Of a stretch of DNA of 64,000 nucleotides, positions 1-7,614 are shown in pieces. The notes beneath the pieces are model-generated. The model saw only the letters and a program-made list of their open reading frames with translations. It was not told the DNA's origin and did no database searches. Made by a program: the position numbers and the translations under genes. This DNA is from Flavobacterium frigoritolerans (lineage in GTDB: Bacteria; Bacteroidota; Bacteroidia; Flavobacteriales; Flavobacteriaceae): assembly GCF_025847275.1 (NCBI RefSeq), contig NZ_JAOZEV010000014.1, positions 1 through 64,000 of the forward strand, given 5' to 3'. How positions within the stretch are numbered: the first letter of the stretch is position 1; every line of letters starts with the position of its first letter.

Positions 1-141
1 CTTATTTCCTTCAAGATTAATGTGAATAAGATTTTCGTTGTCAATGGAATCAATTTTTAAACCATTTTGTTTCAGTTGGTTTTTAAGTATTTCAAAAACA
101 ATATCCTTTTTTTTATTATTGAATTCAAAAAGTTCAGACAT
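1..141 (-). CDS. Hypothetical protein, N-terminal part only
   Basis: An open frame starts at the ATG at 141 and runs leftward without a stop to the window edge, giving the first 47 residues. They begin MSELFEFNNKKKDIVFE and are charged and hydrophilic, with no signal peptide or membrane segment. Nothing in the visible part identifies a family. The C-terminal remainder lies outside the window, so length and function cannot be judged. The ATG is followed by coding-like codon use typical of the neighbouring genes, which is the only support for its reality. Confidence 0.6.
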   Translation of the reverse strand, partial: MSELFEFNNKKKDIVFEILKNQLKQNGLKIDSIDNENLIHINLEGNK

Positions 142-527
142 AAATATCAGTGTTTATTATAATTTTAAATTGCCTTCTAATACAAGCTATAATTGAGGTT
201 TTGCAAAGTCTGGTTTAGGCATACTTTGCGCCACAAATAAGCTTTTAATAGGCTAATATAGCACTATTTTTAGTACAAATAATGCATGAAATTATGATAA
301 TCCTGAAGAAAATATTTTTAAGAGTAAGAGTTGAGTCTAGTATCCTAAAGATCTAGGAATGCGAATGCAATATCTGATCGACTGACAAAAAATAAAAATA
401 AATAGGAAGAGAATAAAGACAAGAAACGTTTTTAGAAATAAAAAGAAGGGGATCAGGAAGGGGATATAATTTAAATGCAACTTAACTTTACTTAAATTAA
501 GCTGCATTTTTTTTACTACAAGTTTCA
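142..527. other. Intergenic stretch, no convincing gene
   Basis: This 386-bp stretch lies between the cut gene and the SMR pump. A 63-codon minus-strand frame exists here (337-528), but its translation is a low-complexity Phe/Leu/Ile run of AT-rich DNA and it begins exactly where the pump gene stops, so I do not count it as a gene. A hairpin sits at 473-514. A short word around 250-270 (GCTAATATAGCACTATTTT) recurs with one change near 2637-2656, which hints at a degenerate dispersed repeat. Confidence 0.6.
473..514. terminator. Hairpin terminator downstream of the SMR pump gene
   Basis: Two 13-base arms, 473-485 (AAATGCAACTTAA) and 497-509 (TTAAGCTGCATTT), pair with a single mismatch around an 11-base loop. 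The plus-strand side is followed by a run of eight Ts and the minus-strand side by AT-rich sequence. It lies just past the stop of the minus-strand pump gene at 528. Its position fits transcription termination, although the better U-tract is on the plus strand. Confidence 0.55.
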
Positions 528-854
528 TTAATGTGAAACCGATTTTAATCCGATGATTGAACCAACCAATGTTGCAATAAAGAACAATCTCCAGAAGTTT
601 GTTGGATCTTTAAACACAAAAATGCCGACCAAAACTGTTCCAACAGCACCAATTCCAGTCCATACAGCATAAGCAGTACCAATAGGTAATGTTTGTGTAC
701 TCTTGATAAGAAGCAACATACTTATAATAAGCGAAACCAGGAATCCTCCATACCATAAATAAACATCATTTCCTGTTGCCTCTTTAGCTTTTCCTAAACA
801 CGAAGCAAATGCCACCTCAAATAATCCTGCAATAACCAATAGAATCCAATTCAT
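528..854 (-). CDS. sugE: SMR-family small multidrug/guanidinium exporter (Gdx/SugE-like)
   Basis: This 108-residue inner-membrane protein has four hydrophobic segments (about 3-22, 31-50, 58-78, 85-104), the usual length and topology of the small multidrug resistance family. The conserved membrane glutamate is Glu13 within AGLFEVAFA, and the motif GTAYAVWTGIGAVG at 59-72 matches the SugE/Gdx subgroup rather than EmrE. Family members work as antiparallel dimers; Gdx proteins export guanidinium in exchange for protons, and some confer quaternary-ammonium resistance. The gene lies just downstream of a Crp/Fnr regulator on the same strand (72-bp gap). No guanidine riboswitch was recognised upstream. 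Specific substrate is inferred only from subgroup resemblance. Confidence 0.85.
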   Translation of the reverse strand: MNWILLVIAGLFEVAFASCLGKAKEATGNDVYLWYGGFLVSLIISMLLLIKSTQTLPIGTAYAVWTGIGAVGTVLVGIFVFKDPTNFWRLFFIATLVGSIIGLKSVSH

Positions 855-926
855 ATTTTAAATTTTAATACGACAAAGATCCTCTAGCCGATTCAATTAA
901 AATTTAACAAATGATAAAAAATGAAT

Positions 927-1490
927 TTATTTTATTTCGGCTCGTATTCGGCTTAAACTTACTTGAGTAATCCCGAGATAGGAGGCAATATGCCCCAATT
1001 GAACTCTCTTAATTAAATCGGGGTTATTGGTTATTAGTTCTTTATATCTTTCAGATGCTGTTTTAAACTGCCTAGAGATTAACCGCTCTTCTGTTTTTAT
1101 GAGTTCACTTTCTGCAAATTTTCTTCCCCAATTTGCAATATGTATATCTTCTTCAAATAATCGTTGCAGATTTACTGTTTTTAATTCATATAAATCACAC
1201 TCCTCAAGAAGTTCGATATCTTCATATCCTTTTTGGTTTTCGACATAACTTCTCATAGAAAGAATGGTTTCTCCTTCTTTGCCAAACCAAAAAGTAACAT
1301 CGCTATCATTTTGATTGACATAGGCTCTAACAATTCCCTTTTTTATGAAATAGATATTCGATTCGATTTTTCCTGCTTTTAATAAAATATGTCCTTTGGG
1401 GTAATGTACCAATGTAATGTTTTCCTCCAATGTTTTTCTGGAGTTTTCTGGTAGTTTAAATATTTTGTCAAAAATAATGTTACTGTTCAT
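927..1490 (-). CDS. Crp/Fnr-family transcriptional regulator
   Basis: This 187-residue protein has an N-terminal cyclic-nucleotide-binding-like beta-barrel (about 20-130; note YPKGHILLKAGKIESNIYF and IVRAYV) and a C-terminal winged helix whose recognition region is ASYLGITQVSLSRIRAEI. It lacks the Cys cluster expected of an oxygen-sensing Fnr, and the Arg/Ser phosphate cassette of a true cAMP receptor is not evident. This is typical of the short Bacteroidota Crp-like regulators, whose ligands are unknown. It lies upstream of the SMR pump on the same strand, so it probably controls that pump, itself, or both. A repeat element lies immediately upstream. Confidence 0.85.
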   Translation of the reverse strand: MNSNIIFDKIFKLPENSRKTLEENITLVHYPKGHILLKAGKIESNIYFIKKGIVRAYVNQNDSDVTFWFGKEGETILSMRSYVENQKGYEDIELLEECDLYELKTVNLQRLFEEDIHIANWGRKFAESELIKTEERLISRQFKTASERYKELITNNPDLIKRVQLGHIASYLGITQVSLSRIRAEIK

Positions 1491-1539
1491 TTAGGGATAT
1501 TGTTCTGGATAAATTGAATACAGTTTTAATTTTTATTTA

Positions 1540-1725
1540 GCCCGTTGGGTATAATTCACAAAAATCTCATTTAACACATAGAAACATAGATTTTAAAATA
1601 AAAGCCAAAAGAGTTTTCTAGAAAACCATGATTTTTTCGCATAGCACTATGAGATTTATTTTAAGCGAAACATCTTTTTTTACACTTTTTAGGCTATGAT
1701 TCTATGTGTTAAAATATATTTACAT
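1540..1725 (+). repeat. Dispersed intergenic repeat, copy A
   Basis: This is about 185 bp of non-coding DNA between the Crp-like gene and the DUF2314 gene. It carries near-terminal inverted arms TAACACATAGAAACATAG (from about 1571) and CTATGATTCTATGTGTTA (from about 1693), differing at one position. One outer end carries CCCGTTGGGT. Two related copies lie at 37671-37898 (same orientation) and 43582-43788 (opposite orientation). They share the order of internal words: CATAG arms, a Lys-like AAAG stretch, a TTAAG-GAAACA segment and a final CTATGT arm. No open frame is present. Confidence 0.75.
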
Positions 1726-1734
1726 TTTTTTTAG

Positions 1735-2538
1735 TTAATTACTAAGCGTAGAAATAAGGTGTTCCCACTTTAATTGTTTTGCAATATCTAATGCTGTTTT
1801 TCCTTGATTCGTTTTCATATCTTTATTTGCTCCAGACTCTAGTAAAACAGCCACAGAAGTCACATTTCCAGCAATTGTTTCTCTATGTAACAAAGAAAAT
1901 CCATCTTCATCCTGAAAGGTAATTTCATCTGGATTTTGCTCTAAGAACTCCTGAAGTTTTTCTTTCATGTTTTTGCTCATAGGATGTTCTACAAGGTTTT
2001 CAGGCTTTTCTTTTTGTTCATTAACGAGAAGCACTTCGTTAAAATCCCCAAAATCCAATCCCCAGGCTTTATCATGATCTTTTCTTTCTTGATTCGTCAT
2101 TTCTGAACGTATTGCCTGTATTGTAAATCCTCCATAAGCTCTTGGCTGAGACGAAGAAAATAGTTTAGAAAGCCCTTTTGGTGAACTGCCCTGAATGGCA
2201 AATAACCAATCACTAATTTGATTTAAAGGAACTGCAACATCGTCTCCATTTTGAATATTTGTTAATTCATCAGGATCGTTTATTAAAACACCTCTTACTT
2301 GTTCACCATCAAAATCAATATCATTAATCCACATATGTTCAATAGTAGGATTTTCACTTCCATTTATATTTTGTGAAAAGGCAACCTTTACGCACGCTAC
2401 AGTTAATGCAGGAACAATTCGTCTAGATTCCCATGATAATTCTCTCCAAAAATATTTAAAAGTTTCTTGTGCATTTTTAAAAGCTTCAATCATTTTTGGG
2501 CTATCTCCTTTAGCGAAGAATATTTCTTGATTTGCCAT
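1735..2538 (-). CDS. DUF2314 domain protein with C-terminal ankyrin repeats
   Basis: This 267-residue cytoplasmic protein has no signal peptide. Residues about 1-170 match the DUF2314 pattern: FKYFWRELSWESRRIVPAL near the start, then GVLINDPDELTNIQNGDDVAVPL and a DWLFA segment. Residues about 205-265 form two ankyrin-type repeats (DEDGFSLLHRETIAGN, ...GKTALDIAKQ). The biochemical role of DUF2314 is unknown; ankyrin repeats mediate protein contacts. The gene is alone between a repeat element and a long leader, so the context gives no function. It could be an immunity or stress-type accessory protein, but nothing in the sequence shows that. Confidence 0.75.
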   Translation of the reverse strand: MANQEIFFAKGDSPKMIEAFKNAQETFKYFWRELSWESRRIVPALTVACVKVAFSQNINGSENPTIEHMWINDIDFDGEQVRGVLINDPDELTNIQNGDDVAVPLNQISDWLFAIQGSSPKGLSKLFSSSQPRAYGGFTIQAIRSEMTNQERKDHDKAWGLDFGDFNEVLLVNEQKEKPENLVEHPMSKNMKEKLQEFLEQNPDEITFQDEDGFSLLHRETIAGNVTSVAVLLESGANKDMKTNQGKTALDIAKQLKWEHLISTLSN

Positions 2539-2896
2539 TGGTTTTAAATTTTATACTATTATTTAATCTTATTAGGTGTTTTACAGTTCGGTTACAGAAA
2601 TTTCAGGTCTAATTTGAAATTAAAACCGCTTATATATAGCTAATATAGGACTATTTTATTATTAATAATGGAATGCGTTTTTATAAATACGATCCTTTTC
2701 AGTAATAAACCTTAAGATATTTGCTCTTAATTTCGCATAAAAAAGTATGAATAGAATAGCATTTTAATCATAAAAAAACTCCTTAATTTCTTAAGGAGCT
2801 AGGCTTTATAATTTCAATCAGGAAGAATTTGTATTTTATATCCTTCAGATTAATAGTAGGGTAGGAGCCCTTTTTTTAGTTTAGTGCTGGTATTTA
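2539..2896. other. Intergenic region with 3' hairpin module
   Basis: This is 358 bp without a gene. The right part (2771-2880) holds the terminator module of the large minus-strand gene ending at 2897. The left part contains AT-rich sequence that should carry the promoter of the DUF2314 gene. It also contains the word GCTAATATAGGACTATTTT (about 2638-2656), which is nearly identical to one at about 250-270. Confidence 0.55.
2772..2800 (-). terminator. Intrinsic terminator of the HAAS/serine hydrolase gene
   Basis: Read on the minus strand, CTCCTTAA at 2798-2791 pairs with TTAAGGAG at 2786-2779 across a four-base loop and is followed by seven Ts. It sits about 100 bases past the stop at 2897. 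A near copy, including a GTAGGAGC word close to the stop codon (2861-2868), is found in the same position behind another gene at 7050-7140. Confidence 0.7.
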
Positions 2897-4819
2897 TTAT
2901 TTTGAAAATAAAAATTCTTTTCCACCTTGTTTTAAAAGCATTTGTTTTTTTTCGGTATTAAATTCAAGAATAATTCCTGCTTGTTCAAATTTAAAAATAG
3001 TAGTTTCTGTAGCTTCTAATGGAAATGCTGGCTGCCCAGTTCCTTGTGCAAATAATTTATCATCCTTTATGGTAACATCAATTTTTATTGGAATTTCCGT
3101 ACTTGCATATTGTCCTGTATATAAATTTAATACTTCTGGTTTTAACTTTAAAGCTTTAAAAGTAGGCATAGCAAATGGAGTATTGAAATAACTACTCAAA
3201 GCACATGACAATATACTATTATTAGGATAAATCATTCCATTTGAAGTAATTGCGACAGCGAGTTTTTCATTTGGAAAGTAAGTTAAAACAGATCTAAAAT
3301 CATCTACGCCGCCTGTGTGTCCATACCCTTTATGTTCAAAATAAGGAGTTTCAAACATGCCCATACCAAAATTTTGGTTTAACGTTTTCATTAGCGATAA
3401 AGACTTTTCAGAAACTATTTTGCCATTAAAAAGTCCTTCTATGAATAGTGTCAAGTCAGTTGGATTTGATACGATTGCCCCAGCTCCCATTGGAATTGAT
3501 GGGTCTGTATCTGTTGCCTTCAGCCACTTATTATCAAAATGATAAGAATACGTTTCATTGTTTTGGATTTGAGTTTTACTTCCAAAATAGGTATTCTTTA
3601 AACCTAATGGTTTTGCAATTTTAGTTTCTAAAATGATCGAATATGGTTTTTTGTAAACTTTTTCGAGAATATAACTCAAAAGAACATAGTTAGAATTACT
3701 GTATTCAGCTTTGCTATTAGGCTCAAAATCACTTTTTAGTTTAGTTATCACTTCAACCATTTCTTGCTCAGATTTCGGTGTTGTAATAAACTCATCAGAT
3801 CTACAATATTCCTCGTTAGTAAAATTATGAATACCGCTTCGATGATTTAGTAAGTTACCTATCGTTATTTTTTTTGAATTTTCTATTTGCGGAAAATAGG
3901 AGTCAAGAGTTTGATTCAATTTTAATTTATTCTCTTCAATTGCTTTTAAAACTAATGTGGCTGTAAACATTTTAGAAATAGAACCAATCTTATATTTAGT
4001 TTCAACATCAGCTTTTTTAGAATTTTCCAGATTCGAATAACCTATGGTTTTGGCATATAATAATTTTCCATCTTGAGAAATGGCTATGCTTCCCATAAAT
4101 TTATTATTTTTTTCTAGAACCATAAACAAACTATCCATTCTTTGATTATTGAATGTTTGTGAGAAACTCATTGTGGTGCTTAAGATAAGCAGACCGGTAA
4201 TTAGAATTTTTTTCATAGTGATTGATTTATTATTGATTGATTTCTTGAATTTTAATAATAATGTAATTAAGATGTAAAAGAGTAGTATAGAAGCTATCAT
4301 TGCTGGTATGAATGCATTGCCTAATATTTCAGTCATTCCGGTTTGGTTTGCCTTATTACTTAATCCTAAATAAAAAGAGGAACTATCTTTATACCAGAAT
4401 CCAACTTCAGCTGGATTTATTATTTTGGCAATTATTACAAATACAAAACCAAATAAGAAAAGATATAGCAGGAAGAATATTATATACGAAAAGCCATTGG
4501 TAATATTTAATAGCAATGCTTTAAAAACATGAATAGGATTAAATGTTTTGGTAGCCTGCTCCAGCTTTTTATCTGCAATAAGCGGTTTTAAAACTTCTTC
4601 CGGAATACCTAGTTTTTCAATAACATCCAATAACACATCAATTTCATTAGCTCCGTTTTTATGTTGAAGTGCCTCAAAGATATGACTGTTAAATTCCATA
4701 TAAATATCTTGTTTGTCATCTTTCGATAAGGAATCTGTAACTTTTAAAATGCGCTTCATATAATCGTTATAAACTCTTTTTGAAGCTTCTTGACTGAATT
4801 TTATTTCTCCTGTTTTCAT
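2897..4819 (-). CDS. HAAS-like membrane domain fused to a beta-lactamase-family serine hydrolase
   Basis: The chosen start at 4819 overlaps the PadR stop as ATGA, giving 640 residues; a start 39 bases further upstream is possible but would lie inside padR. Residues about 1-95 form a charged helical HAAS/DUF1700-like domain (YMKRILKVTDSLSKDDKQDIY). Hydrophobic segments follow at about 107-132 and 169-190. At residue 202 there is MKKILITGLLI...SFSQ, a perfect-looking signal peptide in the middle of the frame. The remainder is a class C beta-lactamase/D-Ala-peptidase fold: SISK (Ser280, Lys283), a Tyr-Ser-Asn motif in EYSNSNY, and HTGG. Three membrane segments would put the first domain in the cytoplasm and the hydrolase in the periplasm. 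It may be a genuine fusion, or two genes whose separating stop was lost. Confidence 0.8.
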   Translation of the reverse strand: MKTGEIKFSQEASKRVYNDYMKRILKVTDSLSKDDKQDIYMEFNSHIFEALQHKNGANEIDVLLDVIEKLGIPEEVLKPLIADKKLEQATKTFNPIHVFKALLLNITNGFSYIIFFLLYLFLFGFVFVIIAKIINPAEVGFWYKDSSSFYLGLSNKANQTGMTEILGNAFIPAMIASILLFYILITLLLKFKKSINNKSITMKKILITGLLILSTTMSFSQTFNNQRMDSLFMVLEKNNKFMGSIAISQDGKLLYAKTIGYSNLENSKKADVETKYKIGSISKMFTATLVLKAIEENKLKLNQTLDSYFPQIENSKKITIGNLLNHRSGIHNFTNEEYCRSDEFITTPKSEQEMVEVITKLKSDFEPNSKAEYSNSNYVLLSYILEKVYKKPYSIILETKIAKPLGLKNTYFGSKTQIQNNETYSYHFDNKWLKATDTDPSIPMGAGAIVSNPTDLTLFIEGLFNGKIVSEKSLSLMKTLNQNFGMGMFETPYFEHKGYGHTGGVDDFRSVLTYFPNEKLAVAITSNGMIYPNNSILSCALSSYFNTPFAMPTFKALKLKPEVLNLYTGQYASTEIPIKIDVTIKDDKLFAQGTGQPAFPLEATETTIFKFEQAGIILEFNTEKKQMLLKQGGKEFLFSK

Positions 4820-5151
4820 TTGATTATTTTTTGAATAGCACTTTCTAAATTTTTCCAATATTCATTCATATGAACAAGCGTTTTAATTCCTGTAGGGGTT
4901 AGAGCGTAATATTTTCTGGGAATTCCGGTTTCTTGCTCAACCCATTTAGAGTCTACTAAATTCTCAGTTTTGAGCCTATTCATCAATGGATATAAAGTAC
5001 CCTCAGCAATTTCTATTTCAGTATGTTGCTTTATTTGTTCAATAAGTTCATAACCATAATACTCATTCTCTTTGAGTACATTGAGGATAATAAAAGTAAG
5101 TGTACCCTTTTTTACCTGTGATTTCCAGTTTGTTACAAAAGTTTCATTCAT
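4816..5151 (-). CDS. PadR-family transcriptional regulator
   Basis: This 111-residue protein has the PadR winged helix: LKENEYYGYELIEQIKQ, then EIAEGTLYPLMNRLKTENLV, then a wing with TGIPRKYYALTPTG, and a C-terminal dimerisation helix. PadR proteins are repressors that respond to small molecules or membrane stress. In Bacillota and Bacteroidota they are often paired with HAAS/DUF1700 membrane proteins, as here, where the stop overlaps the next gene's start by four bases. A clear promoter with an overlapping palindrome lies upstream (5174-5209), suggesting autorepression. The start ATG at 5151 lies about 15 bases from the predicted transcription start. Confidence 0.9.
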   Translation of the reverse strand: MNETFVTNWKSQVKKGTLTFIILNVLKENEYYGYELIEQIKQHTEIEIAEGTLYPLMNRLKTENLVDSKWVEQETGIPRKYYALTPTGIKTLVHMNEYWKNLESAIQKIIK

Positions 5152-5173
5152 GACAAAGTTTTATTGGTTAAAA

Positions 5174-5209
5174 CAAATATATAGCAAAATACATAGCTAT
5201 ACAATGTAT
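5174..5209 (-). promoter_or_regulatory. padR promoter with putative PadR operator
   Basis: On the minus strand TTG (5204-5202), a 20-base spacer and TATATTTG (5181-5174) match the Bacteroidota TTG/TAnnTTTG promoter. Inverted arms ATACAT (5189-5194) and ATGTAT (5204-5209), with ATAGCTAT between them, overlap the -33 element and spacer. PadR proteins commonly bind ATGTA/TACAT-type dyads. The placement would allow repression of the padR-hydrolase operon. Binding is inferred. Confidence 0.65.
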
Positions 5210-5303
5210 CTAGGTGAAAAAATGAACATATTTTATAATATGCTCATTTTTAAAAACATAGAAATATTAAAATCAGCAGAACCAAATAGTTTAATGGCAA
5301 ATT

Positions 5304-6890
5304 TTACAATAAAATTGTTCGTTCTACGTTTATTTGTTCCAAAAAGTGTTCATCGTGTGATATAACAATTAAGGTTCCTTTAAATTCATTAATTGCTGCA
5401 GTTAGTATTTCGATGTTTTGTATATCAAGGTTATTGGTCGGTTCGTCAAGAATAATACTATCTGGCGACTGATTCCCTATTGTTATACAACAAAGCATCA
5501 ATCGCATTTTTTCTCCTCCACTTAACACACTGCAAGGTTTATCCCAATCTTCACTGGTAAATAAGAAACGGTTAAGCCTCATTTTGATGTCATGTTCTTG
5601 TAATCCAGCGGTATTAAACTGTTGTGCTTGGTCGTACACTTTAAGCTCATTGTTTATAAGGGAATAATCTTGATCGATATAAACAGATTTATTCTCAGCG
5701 CGGGATAGTGTACCTACTTTAGGTTCTAATTTTCCTAATATTAATTTTATCAAAGTGGTTTTTCCAGAACCATTTGCGCCTTTTAAAGCAATACGTTCGC
5801 CGCTTATAATTTGAATATTTAGGTTTTGTTTCCAAAGAAACTCATCATCATAACAGAAATTGATATTTTTGGCATTAAATAGTATTTTGCCTTTGTGCAA
5901 TAACGAATTATCAAAACCAAATTTCATTTTGTCAATGTCTGGCAAAACCGATCGTAATTCTTGTAGTTCTTGCGAGATACCATCAATTTTTTCGGTGTGC
6001 ATGCCTTTTATTTTTGATGTACTATTTTCGGCATTATTCCTTAGAGTATTTATCATTATTCGGGCAACACCCGCTTTTTCCTGTTTCTTTTTTCCGCGAG
6101 CGTCTAGTTTTTGTTGACGTTCTAGAGTTTCACGTTCTTTTTCTTTAGCTTTTCGCAACGCTTTTTCTTTACTGTGCAGATCCTGATTTAATGCGTTTTG
6201 TTCTATTTGCTTTTGCTCAGCATAAAAATCATAATTGCCACCATAGACATTAATCCCTCGTTTACTTAATTCAAAAACAATGCTAATAATATTTAGTAAT
6301 TTTATGTCGTGACTTACTATAATCAAAGTGCATGATGTCGATTGGATAAAATCATACAATAATTGCCTCGCTGCATTATCAAGATGGTTACTGGGTTCGT
6401 CTAAAAGAACCAACTCAGGCTGATGAATAGCAATACCAGCAAGGAAAACCTTAGTCTTTTGTCCACCGCTTAAAGTTTCCATTTTTTGTGATAAATCTAA
6501 GTCTATTAATTGCCAATGTTTTAGAGCATTATTACAACGTTCCTCAATAGCCCAATCATCATTTAGTACATTAAGATTGTTTTCGGATACATTACCCTCT
6601 AGTATTTCTTTTAGTGCAGTTAGTTTCTCATCAATTTGTAATGCTTGGGCAATTGTAAAATGATTGTACTGACCAAATACTTGTGGTATGTAATAAGGTT
6701 CGGAGTTGCATCTAACTTGCCCATTTGAAGGCTGTAATTCACCTGCAATGATTTTGAGTAAAGTCGATTTTCCTGTACCATTGTTGCCTATTAAGGCTAT
6801 TTTTTCGTTATTATTGACAGTAAAACTAATGTTGTCAAATAATAATTCCTTGTTCGGATGTGTATATGAGATGTTTTGTAGAATAAGCAT
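5304..6890 (-). CDS. ABC-F family ATPase
   Basis: This is a 528-residue protein from the ATG at 6890 (MLILQNISY). A GTG 39 bases upstream would add a tail unlike the family. Two ABC domains have Walker A GNNGTGKST (about 35-43) and GANGSGKTT, signatures LSGGQ and LSGGE, and Walker B LVLLDEPSNHLD and SIILDEPTNNLD. They are joined by a charged linker (about 235-310) rich in Lys, Glu and Gln. It has no membrane domain. ABC-F proteins act on the ribosome; some protect it from antibiotics and others aid translation. The closest visual resemblance is to the shorter resistance-type members, but a specific drug class cannot be read from sequence. It is separated from padR by 152 bp, so it is probably an independent unit. 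Confidence 0.85.
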   Translation of the reverse strand: MLILQNISYTHPNKELLFDNISFTVNNNEKIALIGNNGTGKSTLLKIIAGELQPSNGQVRCNSEPYYIPQVFGQYNHFTIAQALQIDEKLTALKEILEGNVSENNLNVLNDDWAIEERCNNALKHWQLIDLDLSQKMETLSGGQKTKVFLAGIAIHQPELVLLDEPSNHLDNAARQLLYDFIQSTSCTLIIVSHDIKLLNIISIVFELSKRGINVYGGNYDFYAEQKQIEQNALNQDLHSKEKALRKAKEKERETLERQQKLDARGKKKQEKAGVARIMINTLRNNAENSTSKIKGMHTEKIDGISQELQELRSVLPDIDKMKFGFDNSLLHKGKILFNAKNINFCYDDEFLWKQNLNIQIISGERIALKGANGSGKTTLIKLILGKLEPKVGTLSRAENKSVYIDQDYSLINNELKVYDQAQQFNTAGLQEHDIKMRLNRFLFTSEDWDKPCSVLSGGEKMRLMLCCITIGNQSPDSIILDEPTNNLDIQNIEILTAAINEFKGTLIVISHDEHFLEQINVERTILL

Positions 6891-7049
6891 AATTTCTTTC
6901 TTGTGAGATGAATAAATAGAGCAGACCACATTTGTAGTCTACCTTCTTGATTGTCTGAAAGAAATTGTTTTTCACATAAATTGTTACGCTTGTTTAGAGT
7001 TAGCAAAGATACAATTTTTCTTAATTAGTGTTTCTTTTCTCGTTAAACG

Positions 7050-7140
7050 AAAAAAAGCTCCTTAATTTCTTAAAGAGCTTGATTGTATATTTTTTTAATC
7101 AGAACAGAATAAATAGTCTAAAATAGGAGGTAGGAGCTTT
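7050..7140 (-). terminator. 3' hairpin module behind the two-component operon
   Basis: On the minus strand AGCTCTTTAA (7079-7070) pairs with TTAAGGAGCT (7065-7056), with one imperfect position, and is followed by a T run. About 50 bases upstream lies GCTCCTACCTCC (7137-7126). The same two-part arrangement occurs at 2771-2880. It probably terminates the transcript that ends with the small secreted protein at 7185. Confidence 0.65.
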
Positions 7141-7184
7141 ATTATCGACTGCATATTTGCTGATAAAAAGAAGCTTTAAACGAT

Positions 7185-7610
7185 CTATTTTCTATTAGAA
7201 ATTACTGTTTTAAGGGACTCACCTAAATTTTTGAATTTATTAAAAGTACCATTAGAAATCATATCCTTTTCTATGCTTATTTTTAATTGATCATTAGTAA
7301 CTACAAAAGAAAATACTGGTTGACCATTTTCTTCTTTAATCCATTTAAAAGTTTTACCGGAAACACTTCTATATTCTTCATCGATATTATCAGATAATAA
7401 TTTTATAATTTCTTCTTTTTTATCCAAAGGAAATTTAGCTCTCAAACTATAAAAAGTATCCGAATCATTAACAGATATTGAACTGTGTTGTCTTTCAACT
7501 CCATCAATTTTAGTTATTGATGACGATGAACTGCTACTTGTTGTTTTAGATTGTGCATTTATTAAAAAAGAACAAAGCATAAACACTAACAAAGAAATTA
7601 TTTTTATCAT
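7185..7610 (-). CDS. Small secreted protein with poly-Ser stretch
   Basis: The ATG at 7610 begins MIKIISLLVFMLCSF...NAQ, a signal peptide ending before QSKTT; upstream starts would overlap the response regulator gene. The mature part (about 120 residues) opens with a serine run, SSSSSSS, then a folded-looking region rich in Lys/Asp/Ser (FYSLRAKFPLDKKEEIIKLL). No family was recognised. It follows the response regulator by four bases, so it is co-transcribed with the sensor system. It may be a periplasmic accessory or signal protein of that system, but this is inference from position alone. Confidence 0.75.
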   Translation of the reverse strand: MIKIISLLVFMLCSFLINAQSKTTSSSSSSSITKIDGVERQHSSISVNDSDTFYSLRAKFPLDKKEEIIKLLSDNIDEEYRSVSGKTFKWIKEENGQPVFSFVVTNDQLKISIEKDMISNGTFNKFKNLGESLKTVISNRK

Positions 7611-7614
7611 TTTA

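Noticed and set aside
337..528. 63-codon minus-strand frame after the SMR pump gene
   Set aside because: Its translation is a low-complexity Phe/Leu/Ile run and it overlaps a terminator hairpin.
5304..6890. ABC transporter ATPase
   Set aside because: Two ABC domains with an ABC-F linker and no membrane partner fit a ribosome-acting ABC-F protein better.
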